A stretch of 64,000 bases of DNA from Phycisphaerae bacterium. GTDB lineage: Bacteria > Planctomycetota > Phycisphaerae > FEN-1346 > JAACEH01. The translations under genes and the position numbers were made by a program. Below are positions 36,507-48,432 of the stretch, one piece after another (position 1 is the first letter of the stretch; each line of letters opens with the position of its first letter). The notes under the pieces were generated by a model, which was not told the DNA's origin, ran no database searches, and saw only the letters and a program-made list of their open reading frames with translations. The DNA lies in NCBI GenBank assembly GCA_012729015.1, contig JAAYDY010000052.1, positions 1-64,000 on the forward strand, given 5' to 3'.

Positions 36507-37499
36507 TTACTTGCGGGCCTTCAGCTTCTCCGTCAGCGCCGGAACCACCTCGTTCAGGTCGCCCACGATCCCGTAATCCGCCACGCTGAAAATCTGGGCG
36601 TCCGGATCGTTGTTGATCGCGATGATCGTCTCGGCCGTCTGCATCCCCGCCAGGTGCTGAATCGCCCCCGAGATGCCCACCGCCAGGTACAGGTCCGGCG
36701 TCACCGTCTTGCCGCTCAGGCCCACCTGGTGCGGATACGTGATCCACGCCCGGTCCACCGCGTCCCGCGACGCCCCCACCGCCGCCTGAAGCGCGTCGGC
36801 CAGCTCGTACACCTGCTTGAACTTCTCGGACGTCTTGAACCCTCGGCCGCCCGCCACCACACGCTGCGCGTCCGAGATGCTCACCTCGTCCTCGTTCTTC
36901 ACGAAGTCGAGCATGCGCACCCGGCTCGCCAGCATCGACGCGTCCGCCGACTCCCGGACGATCTCCCCCTTGCGCCCCGACTGTTTCGGCGCCGGACGCG
37001 TGCTCTTCGGACGCACCGTCGCCATTTGCGGACGCGCCTCCGGCGTCTTGATCGTCGCCAGAATGTTCCCGCCGATTGCCGGACGAGTCTGGAGCAGGTT
37101 CCCCGTCTCCGGCTCGATGTCCAGCACCGTGCAGTCGGCCGTCAGGCCCGCGTGGCACTTCACCGCCACGTACGGCATCAGCGTCCGCCCCAGGCTCGTC
37201 GCCCCCGCGATAATGATCTCCGGCCGGTACTTCGCGATCATCGCCTGCATCACCCGCGCGTAAGCCTCCGGCAGGAAATGCTCCAGCCCCTGGTCCTCGA
37301 CCACCACCACGCGGTCCGCCCCGCGGTCGATCAGTTCCTGAAGATCCGCCGCCTTCACGTCGCTGCCGATCAGCAGGGCCGTCAGCGACACCTTCCGCTT
37401 CGCCGCCAGATCGATGCCGCGCGTCAGCAACTCGTGGCTGATCGTCTGCACCCGTCCATGCCGCTGCTCGGCCAGAATCCAGACACCTTCGTAGCTCAT
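36507..37499 (-). CDS. etfA: Electron transfer flavoprotein, alpha subunit
   Basis: A 330-residue EtfA. The C-terminal FAD site is VGLSGKTVTPDLYLAVGISGAIQHLAG followed by INNDPDAQIFSVADYGIVGD, and GRGFKTSEKF precedes it. The N-terminal half resembles EtfB. It has no N-terminal ferredoxin domain, unlike some confurcating EtfA proteins. GGAG lies 6 bases before the ATG. It is 41 bases after etfB and 106 bases before the dehydrogenase gene, so the three form one operon. Confidence 0.93.
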   Translation of the reverse strand: MSYEGVWILAEQRHGRVQTISHELLTRGIDLAAKRKVSLTALLIGSDVKAADLQELIDRGADRVVVVEDQGLEHFLPEAYARVMQAMIAKYRPEIIIAGATSLGRTLMPYVAVKCHAGLTADCTVLDIEPETGNLLQTRPAIGGNILATIKTPEARPQMATVRPKSTRPAPKQSGRKGEIVRESADASMLASRVRMLDFVKNEDEVSISDAQRVVAGGRGFKTSEKFKQVYELADALQAAVGASRDAVDRAWITYPHQVGLSGKTVTPDLYLAVGISGAIQHLAGMQTAETIIAINNDPDAQIFSVADYGIVGDLNEVVPALTEKLKARK

Positions 37500-37540
37500 C
37501 GTTCGCTCCACGTCTCCCTCGGCGGGAGGTCTCCGTATCG

Positions 37541-38338
37541 TCAGATCAGGTCCTTGCTTTCGAGCATCTTGATCAGCCCGTCCACCGCCTTGGCCACGGC
37601 CGCCTCGTCCGCCGCCACCACTTTCGTGCACTGCCGCGCCACTTTCGGCCGGTGAATCTTCACCACCCGCGTCGGCGAGCCCTTCAGCCCGAGGCACTCC
37701 GGATCGGCATCGATCGCCTCGTGCGTCATCACCGGAATCTCCGCCTTGCGGGCCTTCTGCTTCCCGCGAAGCGTCGGCAGGCGGGGGTCGCTCACTTCCT
37801 TCACCACCGTCAGCACCGCCGGAAGCCCCACCTCCAGCACCTCGTAGCCGTCCTCTACCAGGCGATGCACCCGAACGGCCTTCGCGTCGCAGCCGTCGAA
37901 CTTGCTCACGTAGCTGGCCACCGGCAGATCCAGGAACGACGCGATGGCCGGCCCCACCTGGCCCGTGTCGCCGTCGGTCGCACGCTCGCCGCAGATAATC
38001 AGGTCGAACTGGCCTTCCTTGCGGATCGCCTGGCTCAGGGCATACGCCGTCGCCCACGTGTCGGCTCCCGCAAACGCCCGGTCCGAAAGCAGAATCCCCC
38101 GGTCGCACCCCATGGCGATCGCCTCGCGCAGGGCCTTCTCCGCCTTCGGCGGGCCCATGCTGATCGTCACCACCTCGCCCCCGAACTGCTCCCGAAGGCG
38201 GATCGCCAACTCGATCCCATACAGGTCCAGAGGGTTGATGATCGCCTCCACCCCTTCGCGGATCATGGTGCCCGTGGTCTCGTCCATCTTGACGGCCCCG
38301 GTCTCCGGCACCTGCTTGATCGGTACGATAATCTTCAC
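37541..38338 (-). CDS. etfB: Electron transfer flavoprotein, beta subunit
   Basis: A 265-residue EtfB. NPLDLYGIELAIRLRE, SMGPPKAEKALREAIAMG and LSDRAFAGADTWATAYAL are strong EtfB motifs and the LSDRAF...DTWAT segment is common in bifurcating-type EtfBs, which bind NAD(H) and a second FAD. That functional class is inference. The start is GTG 38338, with AGGAGG 9 bases upstream. First gene of the etfB-etfA-dehydrogenase operon with a promoter at 38467-38495. Confidence 0.92.
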   Translation of the reverse strand: MKIIVPIKQVPETGAVKMDETTGTMIREGVEAIINPLDLYGIELAIRLREQFGGEVVTISMGPPKAEKALREAIAMGCDRGILLSDRAFAGADTWATAYALSQAIRKEGQFDLIICGERATDGDTGQVGPAIASFLDLPVASYVSKFDGCDAKAVRVHRLVEDGYEVLEVGLPAVLTVVKEVSDPRLPTLRGKQKARKAEIPVMTHEAIDADPECLGLKGSPTRVVKIHRPKVARQCTKVVAADEAAVAKAVDGLIKMLESKDLI

Positions 38339-38466
38339 CCCGATGGTCCTCCTGAGGTCATGAACGTTTCTGTTGTCCGGCATCAGCTCAGCGCGCGAGC
38401 TCAGGCCTCCAGCGTCGCGGAGGCCCACGCGCGGCCCGCTCCGCCCGGCCCGAGACGGCACATCAT

Positions 38467-38495
38467 ACAATACGCCCAGCCTCTTTTGAAGCCAA
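38467..38495 (-). promoter_or_regulatory. Promoter for the etfB-etfA-dehydrogenase operon
   Basis: TTGGCT, 17-base spacer, TATTGT on the minus strand, about 130 bases before the etfB start. Confidence 0.5.
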
Positions 38496-38608
38496 AATGC
38501 CGGGCCCAGGGCGGTGGTTTGTTACATTGGCAGGGGTGGCAAGATACATCGTTCCGCCCGCCGCAGGGGTTTCTGTTGCGGCTGGTTCTTACCGTCCCCG
38601 GTTCCAAC

Positions 38609-38636
38609 TGGACGGCGCCGACCGATTCATTACAAT
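38609..38636 (+). promoter_or_regulatory. Promoter giving a leaderless pdxA message
   Basis: TGGACG, 16-base spacer, TACAAT. Six bases separate the -10 box from the pdxA ATG. Confidence 0.45.
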
Positions 38637-38642
38637 GACGCC

Positions 38643-39664
<1,022 letters not shown>

Positions 39665-39668
<4 letters not shown>

Positions 39669-40588
39669 CCGCCAGACCGCAGACCATCGCCGACGTCCAG
39701 CAACTGCTTGCCCGCCAGGGCCTGGAGCCCAACCGGCGGTTCGGCCAGAATTTCCTCGTCGACGGCAACCTGATGCGGATGGTCGTGGACGCGGCCGAAC
39801 TCGATCCGGCGCAGGATGTTGTGCTCGAGGTAGGCCCCGGCACCGGCAGCCTCACGTGCCTGCTGGCCGAGCGGGCTGCCAGGGTCGTCGCCGTCGAGGC
39901 CGATGCGAACCTTGTTCCGATCCTCGATGACGTTCTTACCGCCACGCCCGATGTGGAACTGATCGTGGCCGACGCCCTGGCCGGCAAGCACGAGGTCGCC
40001 CCCGACGTGACGGCCGCAGTGCGCCGAGCTCTCGACGCCGCCGGGGCAGGGCGGTTCAAGCTGGTCGCCAACCTTCCGTATGTCATTGCCACGCCACTGG
40101 TTATCAACCTGCTCGTCGGCAGCCCGACGCCCGCCTTGCTCGTCTTCACAGTGCAGCGCGAATTGGCCGACCGCCTCGCCGCCGCTTGCGACACGGCCGA
40201 CTATGGCCCCCTGAGCATCCTTGCCCAGGCTCTTGGGACCGTCGAATGCCTTCATGACCTGTCGCCGAACGTCTTCTGGCCCAAGCCTCAGGTCCACTCC
40301 ACCCTGGTCCGCATACGGCCCGATCCGGCCCGCTACGAGGCCGTCGGCGATGTGCCGCTGCTTCAGCGACTGGCCGGCGGCCTGTTCGCCCACCGCCGCA
40401 AGACCTGCCACAAGAGCCTCGAACTGGCCTTCGACGAGCCGGCCCTTCGTGGCCGCTGGGGCGATCTGCTCGCCCGCGTCGGCATCGACCCCGGCGTGCG
40501 CGGCGAAACCCTTGCCCTGGGCCAGGTGCTGTCGCTCCTGGCGGCCGTCCGCGGCACGCTGGCCGACTCGTCCGACGGTCGTCGCTGA
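39665..40588 (+). CDS. rsmA: 16S rRNA (adenine1518/1519-N6)-dimethyltransferase
   Basis: A 307-residue rRNA methyltransferase (KsgA) that dimethylates two adjacent adenines near the 3' end of 16S rRNA during small-subunit assembly. It shows RRFGQNFLVDGNL, the SAM motif VLEVGPGTGSLT, and the catalytic NLPYVIATPL. FAHRRKTCHKSL is a typical C-terminal segment. Translationally coupled to pdxA by ATGA overlap. Confidence 0.95.
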
Positions 40589-40606
40589 AAGTTTGCGGAG
40601 ATGTTT

Positions 40607-40635
40607 TTGACACGTCGCCTGCCCCGTGCTACGAT
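40607..40635 (+). promoter_or_regulatory. Promoter for guaB
   Basis: TTGACA, 17-base spacer, TACGAT, giving a leader of ~40 bases. No purine riboswitch is visible. Confidence 0.65.
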
Positions 40636-40637
40636 AA

Positions 40638-42149
<1,512 letters not shown>

Positions 42150-42164
42150 TCGGGAGGGTCTGCC

Positions 42165-42608
42165 ATGCAACGTTCGGCCTGTTGGCTTGCCGTGATTGTG
42201 CTTGTGGCCGTGCCTGCCGTGGTGTGGGCCGACGACGCGCCCGCGCCGATGCAGCCGATGGCGGCCCCGACGCCCGCGGCACCGGCGCCGACCGCCGCCG
42301 CAACGCCTGCGCCGACCGCCCCCGAAGCCGACCGGGCTGTCTCCGCGGCGGCTGCCGCCGGTTCTCCCAGGCGAACGCGATGGGCGCCGATGACCGTGGA
42401 GTACCTCATGGCCAATATCCATCATCCGCCCCTGGTCTTCGACAGTCCGCAGGAGAAGCTCAAGCACGACGACGCACGCACAAGGGGCCTTGCCGGAACC
42501 TTTGCTTCGGTCTCTTACGAGATTGTCCATTTTCCGGACCAGTTGGTCTTGTGTCCGGTCTATCTGGTGACGAAACCCGTCTGGTGCCGCGAACGGGCCG
42601 AGCCCTAG
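42165..42608 (+). CDS. Small secreted Ala/Pro-rich protein
   Basis: A 147-residue protein with signal peptide CWLAVIVLVAVPAVVWA, a low-complexity Ala/Pro linker (residues ~24-65), and a short conserved-looking C-terminal domain with two Cys (LCPVYLVTKPVWC). GGGAGG lies 7 bases before the ATG, 15 bases after guaB. I recognise no family. The odd position inside the gua pair may reflect insertion rather than shared function. Confidence 0.55.
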   Translation: MQRSACWLAVIVLVAVPAVVWADDAPAPMQPMAAPTPAAPAPTAAATPAPTAPEADRAVSAAAAAGSPRRTRWAPMTVEYLMANIHHPPLVFDSPQEKLKHDDARTRGLAGTFASVSYEIVHFPDQLVLCPVYLVTKPVWCRERAEP

Positions 42609-42726
42609 GTGTCATCGCTGGCGGGGATGGTTCGTGATGAGTTGTGCCTGACCCATTGGAGCACGCCCGGGCCGATGGTTTCCGGCCCATTGTCTATGGT
42701 ACGTTGAGCAGGATCGAGAACCGACT

Positions 42727-44280
<1,554 letters not shown>

Positions 44281-44326
44281 CCGACGTCCCCGCGCCGGCC
44301 GCGCAGCCGCCGCAACGGAGCCTGCC

Positions 44327-45325
44327 ATGATTACCACCGACCACATGCTGGCCGCCGCCTTGGTCGGCGAGGTCGCGTTGCGACGCAAACTCGGATGGGC
44401 CGGCCCCATCGTTGCCGCCGTCGCGGGCCTCATTCCCGATCTCGACCAGGTGGCCATCGCCCTGTTCGCCGACGGCCCGTTCGCCTACCTGAAGCACCAT
44501 CGCGGCCTCAGCCACTCGCTGCTGTTCGCCCCGGTCCTGGCCGCCGTCGTCGCCGCCGTGGCCTGCCTGGTCTGCCGCTCCAGGAAGTTCGGATGGATGT
44601 TCCTGGCCGCCTTGGCCGGTGTCCTGTGCCAGCTCGCGCTCGACTGGCCCACCTCCTACGGAACGCAACTGCTCAATCCGATCACCACCACGGCCTACGC
44701 CCTCGACTGGATCTTCATCATCGACCTGTACCTGACCGCGATCCTGATCGTCGCCCTGGTCCTTGTGTGGCGCAGCCGCCGCCACGGCGGCGACTATGTC
44801 AGGACCGGCGTCCGCGGCTTGGCCGCCGCGACGGCCTATCTGCTGTTTCTCGGAGCGCTGCATACCATGGCCGTGGACCGGCTCGACCGCCAACTGGCCT
44901 CCTTGGGCGTGGACCGTGACGAGGTGGGGCAGACCGCCTGTCTGCCCGTGCCCCTGATGCCGATGGTCTGGACCGCCTGCTACACCACGCCCGGCAGAAC
45001 GCACATGGGGCTGGTCCACGTCATGGGCGATGCGCCCATCGAGTTCCGCATCCTGGCCGACGCGCCGCCCTCGGCCGCCATCGCCGCCGTCGGAGACGAT
45101 CCCCGCGCTGACGCCTTCTTCGACTTTGCCCGGCTGCCCGTCTACGAGGAAACCATAGACGAGCACGGCGTCTCCACCGTGCTCGTCTATGACGCCCGAT
45201 TCCAGGGCTACATGCCCGGCTGGGGCTGGGTCCGCCGGCGACCGTTCCAACTGCGGGCTGTCGTGAGCCCCGACGGCCGCGTCGTCTCCCTGGACCGCTC
45301 CCGCTGGGCCGAGCTACCCGACTAA
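44327..45325 (+). CDS. DUF457/YdjM-like membrane metal-dependent hydrolase
   Basis: A 332-residue membrane protein. The N terminus has [16 protein letters not shown] and [13 protein letters not shown], the His/Asp metal site of the DUF457 family, within ~4 helices (residues ~1-160). The C-terminal half is soluble. The substrate is unknown. ACGGAG is 6 bases before the ATG. Its end overlaps the convergent rubredoxin gene by 12 bases. Confidence 0.75.
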   Translation: MITTDHMLAAALVGEVALRRKLGWAGPIVAAVAGLIPDLDQVAIALFADGPFAYLKHHRGLSHSLLFAPVLAAVVAAVACLVCRSRKFGWMFLAALAGVLCQLALDWPTSYGTQLLNPITTTAYALDWIFIIDLYLTAILIVALVLVWRSRRHGGDYVRTGVRGLAAATAYLLFLGALHTMAVDRLDRQLASLGVDRDEVGQTACLPVPLMPMVWTACYTTPGRTHMGLVHVMGDAPIEFRILADAPPSAAIAAVGDDPRADAFFDFARLPVYEETIDEHGVSTVLVYDARFQGYMPGWGWVRRRPFQLRAVVSPDGRVVSLDRSRWAELPD

Positions 45326-45475
45326 CTCGAATTCGCTCTTGCCCGCCCCGCATTCCGGGCACACCCAGTCGTCGGGAAGATCTTCAAACCGCGTGCCGGG
45401 CGGCACGTTGTTCTCCGGATCCCCCTTCGCCGGATCGTAGATGTACCCGCACACCAGACATTTCCACTTGGCCAT
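45314..45475 (-). CDS. Rubredoxin
   Basis: A 53-residue iron protein with both knuckles: [15 protein letters not shown] (Cys6, Cys9) and [15 protein letters not shown] (two further Cys). It carries single electrons in the cytoplasm, in anaerobes often to peroxide- or oxygen-reducing enzymes. GGAG lies 7 bases before the ATG. Its 3' end overlaps the convergent gene by 12 bases. Possible partners in the window are the Etf and FAD dehydrogenase modules, but none is adjacent. Confidence 0.93.
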   Translation of the reverse strand: MAKWKCLVCGYIYDPAKGDPENNVPPGTRFEDLPDDWVCPECGAGKSEFELVG

Positions 45476-45940
45476 GACCGGTCTCCTTTTCTGTCGGCTC
45501 CATTAGCGCGCTGCGGCCGACAGCAGTGTCGCCGATTCTCCGTTTTCGGACAAGCCGTCTGAGGCCGTTCACTGCGAATTCGGAAACCTAAGGGGCTGCC
45601 GCGGGCGCCTCAGGGGCCAGACGCCATTCGCCGCCGGATGGACGCAGAAGATGTGCGGAGGGAGAGACAGTACAGAGCGGCAGACCCGTGGCGTTCGTCA
45701 CGTCGGGCTGGGACTTCCGTACGCAGAACCGCGCCGGTCGCGGCGGCCTGCGCCCCGCGGACATGCTGGTGCCGATGCCGCTGGCCGGGCCCGGCGTGCC
45801 GCGCGCCACTGTGAACATCGCCCAGACTGTCGATCTGACGCCTGCGCTGCCATACCTGCTCGGGCGGCCGATTCCCGCCGATCCCGACCGCCGCGTCCTG
45901 CCGGGAGTGAGGAATCGTCAGGCGTTGCCCGACGGCACCA
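45476..45940. other. Gene-poor region with one possible short frame
   Basis: 465 bases with no recognised gene. A plus-strand frame beginning at a GTG near 45688 has GC-rich third positions to about 45925, but there is no near ribosome binding site and it runs through the tRNA gene, so it could be a gene remnant. Nothing else is evident. Confidence 0.35.
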
Positions 45941-46030
45941 TGGTGGGCGAGGGGGGAGTCGAACCCCCACGGGGCCATAGGCCCCTCGGGATTTTAAGTC
46001 CCGTGCGTCTGCCGGTTCCGCCACTCGCCC
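45941..46030 (-). tRNA. tRNA-Leu (UAA)
   Basis: A 90-base gene with the 3' CCA encoded. The acceptor GGGCGAG pairs with CTCGCCC; the anticodon stem is CGGGA/TCCCG around CTTAAAA, giving anticodon UAA. The long variable arm (AGGGGCC...GGCCCCG) marks a class II tRNA, and the T-arm is GGGGGTTCGACTCCCCC. Confidence 0.96.
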
Positions 46031-46050
46031 ATGTGTCGCTTGCAGCCCTG

Positions 46051-46079
46051 ATACTACAGCGGCGCCCCCTTGTTGACAA
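46051..46079 (-). promoter_or_regulatory. Promoter for tRNA-Leu
   Basis: TTGTCA, 17-base spacer, TAGTAT on the minus strand, about 20 bases before the tRNA. Confidence 0.6.
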
Positions 46080-46211
46080 GGGGGTGCGATCCTGCCCTGT
46101 GCGATCCCGCCATCACGTGTGCTCGCGACAGTACGCGCGAATTGAGCAGCGTCACCGATCATGCCTGTGGCGGCCATGTGCCGCCCTGGACGATTCGGCG
46201 CGTTGCCGACA

Positions 46212-47264
46212 TCACTCGATATTGACCTCGCGACCGGCGGCAGACCGGGTCGCACCGGCGGGGAGGTGTTGGTCAGGCACGTTCACGGCAGGCGACTGAC
46301 GATAGGTGTTCGCAAAACGATGATCCAGTCGGCCGCGTTTTTCGAGATGCTCAAGACAGGCTCGGAAGCACCCCTGAGCGCCGCAGAATGCACAGGACAG
46401 GCCCAGGCTGCCAACGAGCGAGAACAAGGGGTGATTGTAGCGATCAATGACTTCGCTGCGCGCCTGGTGTCCAAGCACGTAGGCCTCGGTGTCGTCCCGG
46501 GCATCGCGTGCCATAGCGGCATACTTCTCGTCGATGTCAGCAATGTCGAACTCCGCCGGACGCCCCGGATGCGTCTGTTGAATGGATCCATGATGTGCCC
46601 GCGTGCAGCGGTACATGTCGACCTTGGCGTGGCGGACGACCTGCCCGTCGATCTTGAACTCCACCGCTTCGTGCTGCGAGATGGCCTGACCCGGGCAGCC
46701 CCTCACGCAGGCCATGCAGCCATCGCAGATCTGACCGAGTTGCAGGGGGTCTGACGGCAGGTCGGCATCGGTCAGGATGACGCCCAGCCGTTGCAGGGGG
46801 CCGAAACGCTTCGTGAGGAAGACCTTCGACCAACCCAATTCCCCCAGTCCCGCCGCTACCGCAGCCGTCCGGTGGCAGATGATCGGCTCCTGGTGTGGCG
46901 TGCCGGTCCACTGGATGACGGGGATTGCCGAGAATCCGCTGTCCTCAAGGCGACAGGCCGTCTGCTGCAGCGCGGTCCGCATGTGGAGCATGTTGATCCC
47001 CCCATACCCGAAGGCGTTGTACGGGATCAACTGGCCGGCATCGAGCGACTCCGCCAGCCCGCGCAATACGCGCACGCCGATCACAACCACCGTACGCACG
47101 GCCGGGTAGATGTTGCGAGGATGGAATTCGGCCGGCGCGTCATCGAACCGGCTGATATGGGCAAAGCCAAGCATGTCGGCGCCGTGCTCCAGCGCGAAGT
47201 GACGCAAGTCTTCCTTGAATCGCACTGCATCCGTATCCGAAAAGGTTGGGCACATGCCGTTCAT
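46212..47264 (-). CDS. QueG-like iron-sulfur reductase family protein
   Basis: A 350-residue protein resembling epoxyqueuosine reductase/reductive-dehalogenase-like proteins. GLGELGWSKVFLTKRFGP is the family core helix; CDGCMACVRGCP gives Cys180/183/186/190 for a [4Fe-4S] cluster; a second group, CAFCGAQGCFRAC (291/294/299/303), is not in the usual CxxCxxCxxxCP form. A conserved-looking RCTRAHHG motif follows the first cluster. It starts inside the IclR gene end (ATGA overlap) with AGGAGG 7 bases upstream, so regulator and enzyme are coupled. It is shorter than or different from QueG; queuosine function is not claimed. Confidence 0.7.
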   Translation of the reverse strand: MNGMCPTFSDTDAVRFKEDLRHFALEHGADMLGFAHISRFDDAPAEFHPRNIYPAVRTVVVIGVRVLRGLAESLDAGQLIPYNAFGYGGINMLHMRTALQQTACRLEDSGFSAIPVIQWTGTPHQEPIICHRTAAVAAGLGELGWSKVFLTKRFGPLQRLGVILTDADLPSDPLQLGQICDGCMACVRGCPGQAISQHEAVEFKIDGQVVRHAKVDMYRCTRAHHGSIQQTHPGRPAEFDIADIDEKYAAMARDARDDTEAYVLGHQARSEVIDRYNHPLFSLVGSLGLSCAFCGAQGCFRACLEHLEKRGRLDHRFANTYRQSPAVNVPDQHLPAGATRSAAGREVNIE

Positions 47265-48055
47265 CGGTTAACCTCCTTGTGTCCCGTATACTTGCGGCCG
47301 ACCTGCGCTGTTGCTGGAACGCACTCGGCCAGACGGATTGCCATCTCGTCGGCCGCTGCGCGCAGGGCCTCGAGAATATGCTCGCGATGCTTCGGGGTTG
47401 CTCGTGTCGTCGGCAGGGCGACTCCGGCCGCCGCCACGCAGCCCTGCTTGCCAACCCTCACGGGCACCGCTATCGAGAGCACGTGCCCATCGGCCGTCGT
47501 TCGGTATGCCACCTCCCGGTCGCGGATCCCCGCCAATTCGGCTTCGAGGCTGGAGGCCACCGCCTCGGGCCATTCGTTGCCGGGCTCGTCCAGCAGGTGA
47601 ACGGCCGCTCGACGCTGTTCCGCTGCGACATGTGCCAGCAGGACACGCCCGCATGCCGTGGCATAGACAGAATCCGTATCCACACGCTGCGGATTCACGA
47701 CCACTGACGCATTGGGATAGGCCTTGGCCAGATAGACGACCTTCCGACCGCGAAGGACTCCCACAACAGCGTGCTCGCCGACGCTTCCGGCGATGCGGTC
47801 CACGGTCGCCTTGGCCAAGCCCACCATGGTGTTGCGCAACAGGCGCTTCGTGGCCAGACCGAGCAACTGCGGCCCCAACGCGTAGACGCCCAGGCCGGTC
47901 TTCTCGGCGAACCCGATTTCACAAAGGGCGGCGCAGATCGTCGCCAGGGTGCTCTTCTTCATCCGCGTGCGTTCACACAGGGACGCCAAGGTGCATTCGT
48001 CATCAGACGCCAGCGCTTCCACCACATCGGCTGCTCTTTGAAGAACTTGTATCAT
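47261..48055 (-). CDS. IclR-family transcriptional regulator
   Basis: A 264-residue regulator: winged-helix DNA-binding domain (residues ~3-65, with CTLASLCERTRMKKSTLATI) and an effector-binding domain (to ~250). The ATG at 48055 has GAGG 5 bases upstream. It is coupled by ATGA overlap to the QueG-like gene, and a palindrome at 48066-48080 lies in its own leader, so autoregulation is likely. IclR proteins usually sense aromatic or carboxylic acid metabolites; here the effector is unknown. Confidence 0.88.
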   Translation of the reverse strand: MIQVLQRAADVVEALASDDECTLASLCERTRMKKSTLATICAALCEIGFAEKTGLGVYALGPQLLGLATKRLLRNTMVGLAKATVDRIAGSVGEHAVVGVLRGRKVVYLAKAYPNASVVVNPQRVDTDSVYATACGRVLLAHVAAEQRRAAVHLLDEPGNEWPEAVASSLEAELAGIRDREVAYRTTADGHVLSIAVPVRVGKQGCVAAAGVALPTTRATPKHREHILEALRAAADEMAIRLAECVPATAQVGRKYTGHKEVNR

Positions 48056-48065
48056 GGGCACCTCG

Positions 48066-48080
48066 TTCGATTAGCTCGAA
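48066..48080. promoter_or_regulatory. Candidate IclR operator
   Basis: TTCGATTAGCTCGAA has 5-base inverted arms TTCGA/TCGAA around a 5-base centre. It lies between the predicted transcription start and the IclR start codon, a position suited to autorepression. Confidence 0.45.
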
Positions 48081-48095
48081 TGCGTTTGATAATAC

Positions 48096-48124
48096 AGAAT
48101 ACACCGAATCCTCCAGCTTGTCAA
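48096..48124 (-). promoter_or_regulatory. Promoter for the IclR/QueG-like operon
   Basis: TTGACA, 17-base spacer, TATTCT on the minus strand, about 40 bases before the IclR start. Confidence 0.6.
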
Positions 48125-48432
48125 GCGGTTGATGCTCGAAAATGCTGTCGCCAGCCGCAGCGGTTGGCCGCCGGCGGCGGGGCGGCTCAGGCAGGAGACC
48201 GAGCCCATCGCAGAAGAGATTGTCCATCATCGTGTTGTATCATTGCATGGGCGCCGACGGCCGGGCGAGGCCAGCCGCGTTGAAACGGGTGTCTGCCGGG
48301 ACGTGCCACCACCGTTCCCTTTACGGGAAATGCAGACTCGGGAGGGGCCGACGGGCGTTTCATGGTCTGGACGGGGGACTCGCCGCGGCGTGGAGCCTGC
48401 GGCCCTGCATCAGGCGTTCTGAAGGAGAGGCT

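Larger units (their letters stand above)
38339..38642. other. Divergent promoter region between etfB and pdxA
   Basis: About 300 bases holding the etfB leader (~120 bases), the etfB promoter, and the pdxA promoter. No other structure is evident. Confidence 0.5.
48056..48432. other. Divergent intergenic region, IclR gene to the glycoside-hydrolase-like gene
   Basis: 377 bases holding the IclR promoter and operator near its left end. On the plus side I see no defensible promoter and no riboswitch. Confidence 0.4.

Noticed and set aside
45588..45818. Minus-strand short gene
   Set aside because: No ribosome binding site, no domain, and a composition typical of antisense or non-coding DNA.
45941..46030. 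Plus-strand protein reading through the tRNA-Leu
   Set aside because: The tRNA cloverleaf is complete, so any protein reading there would be fortuitous.
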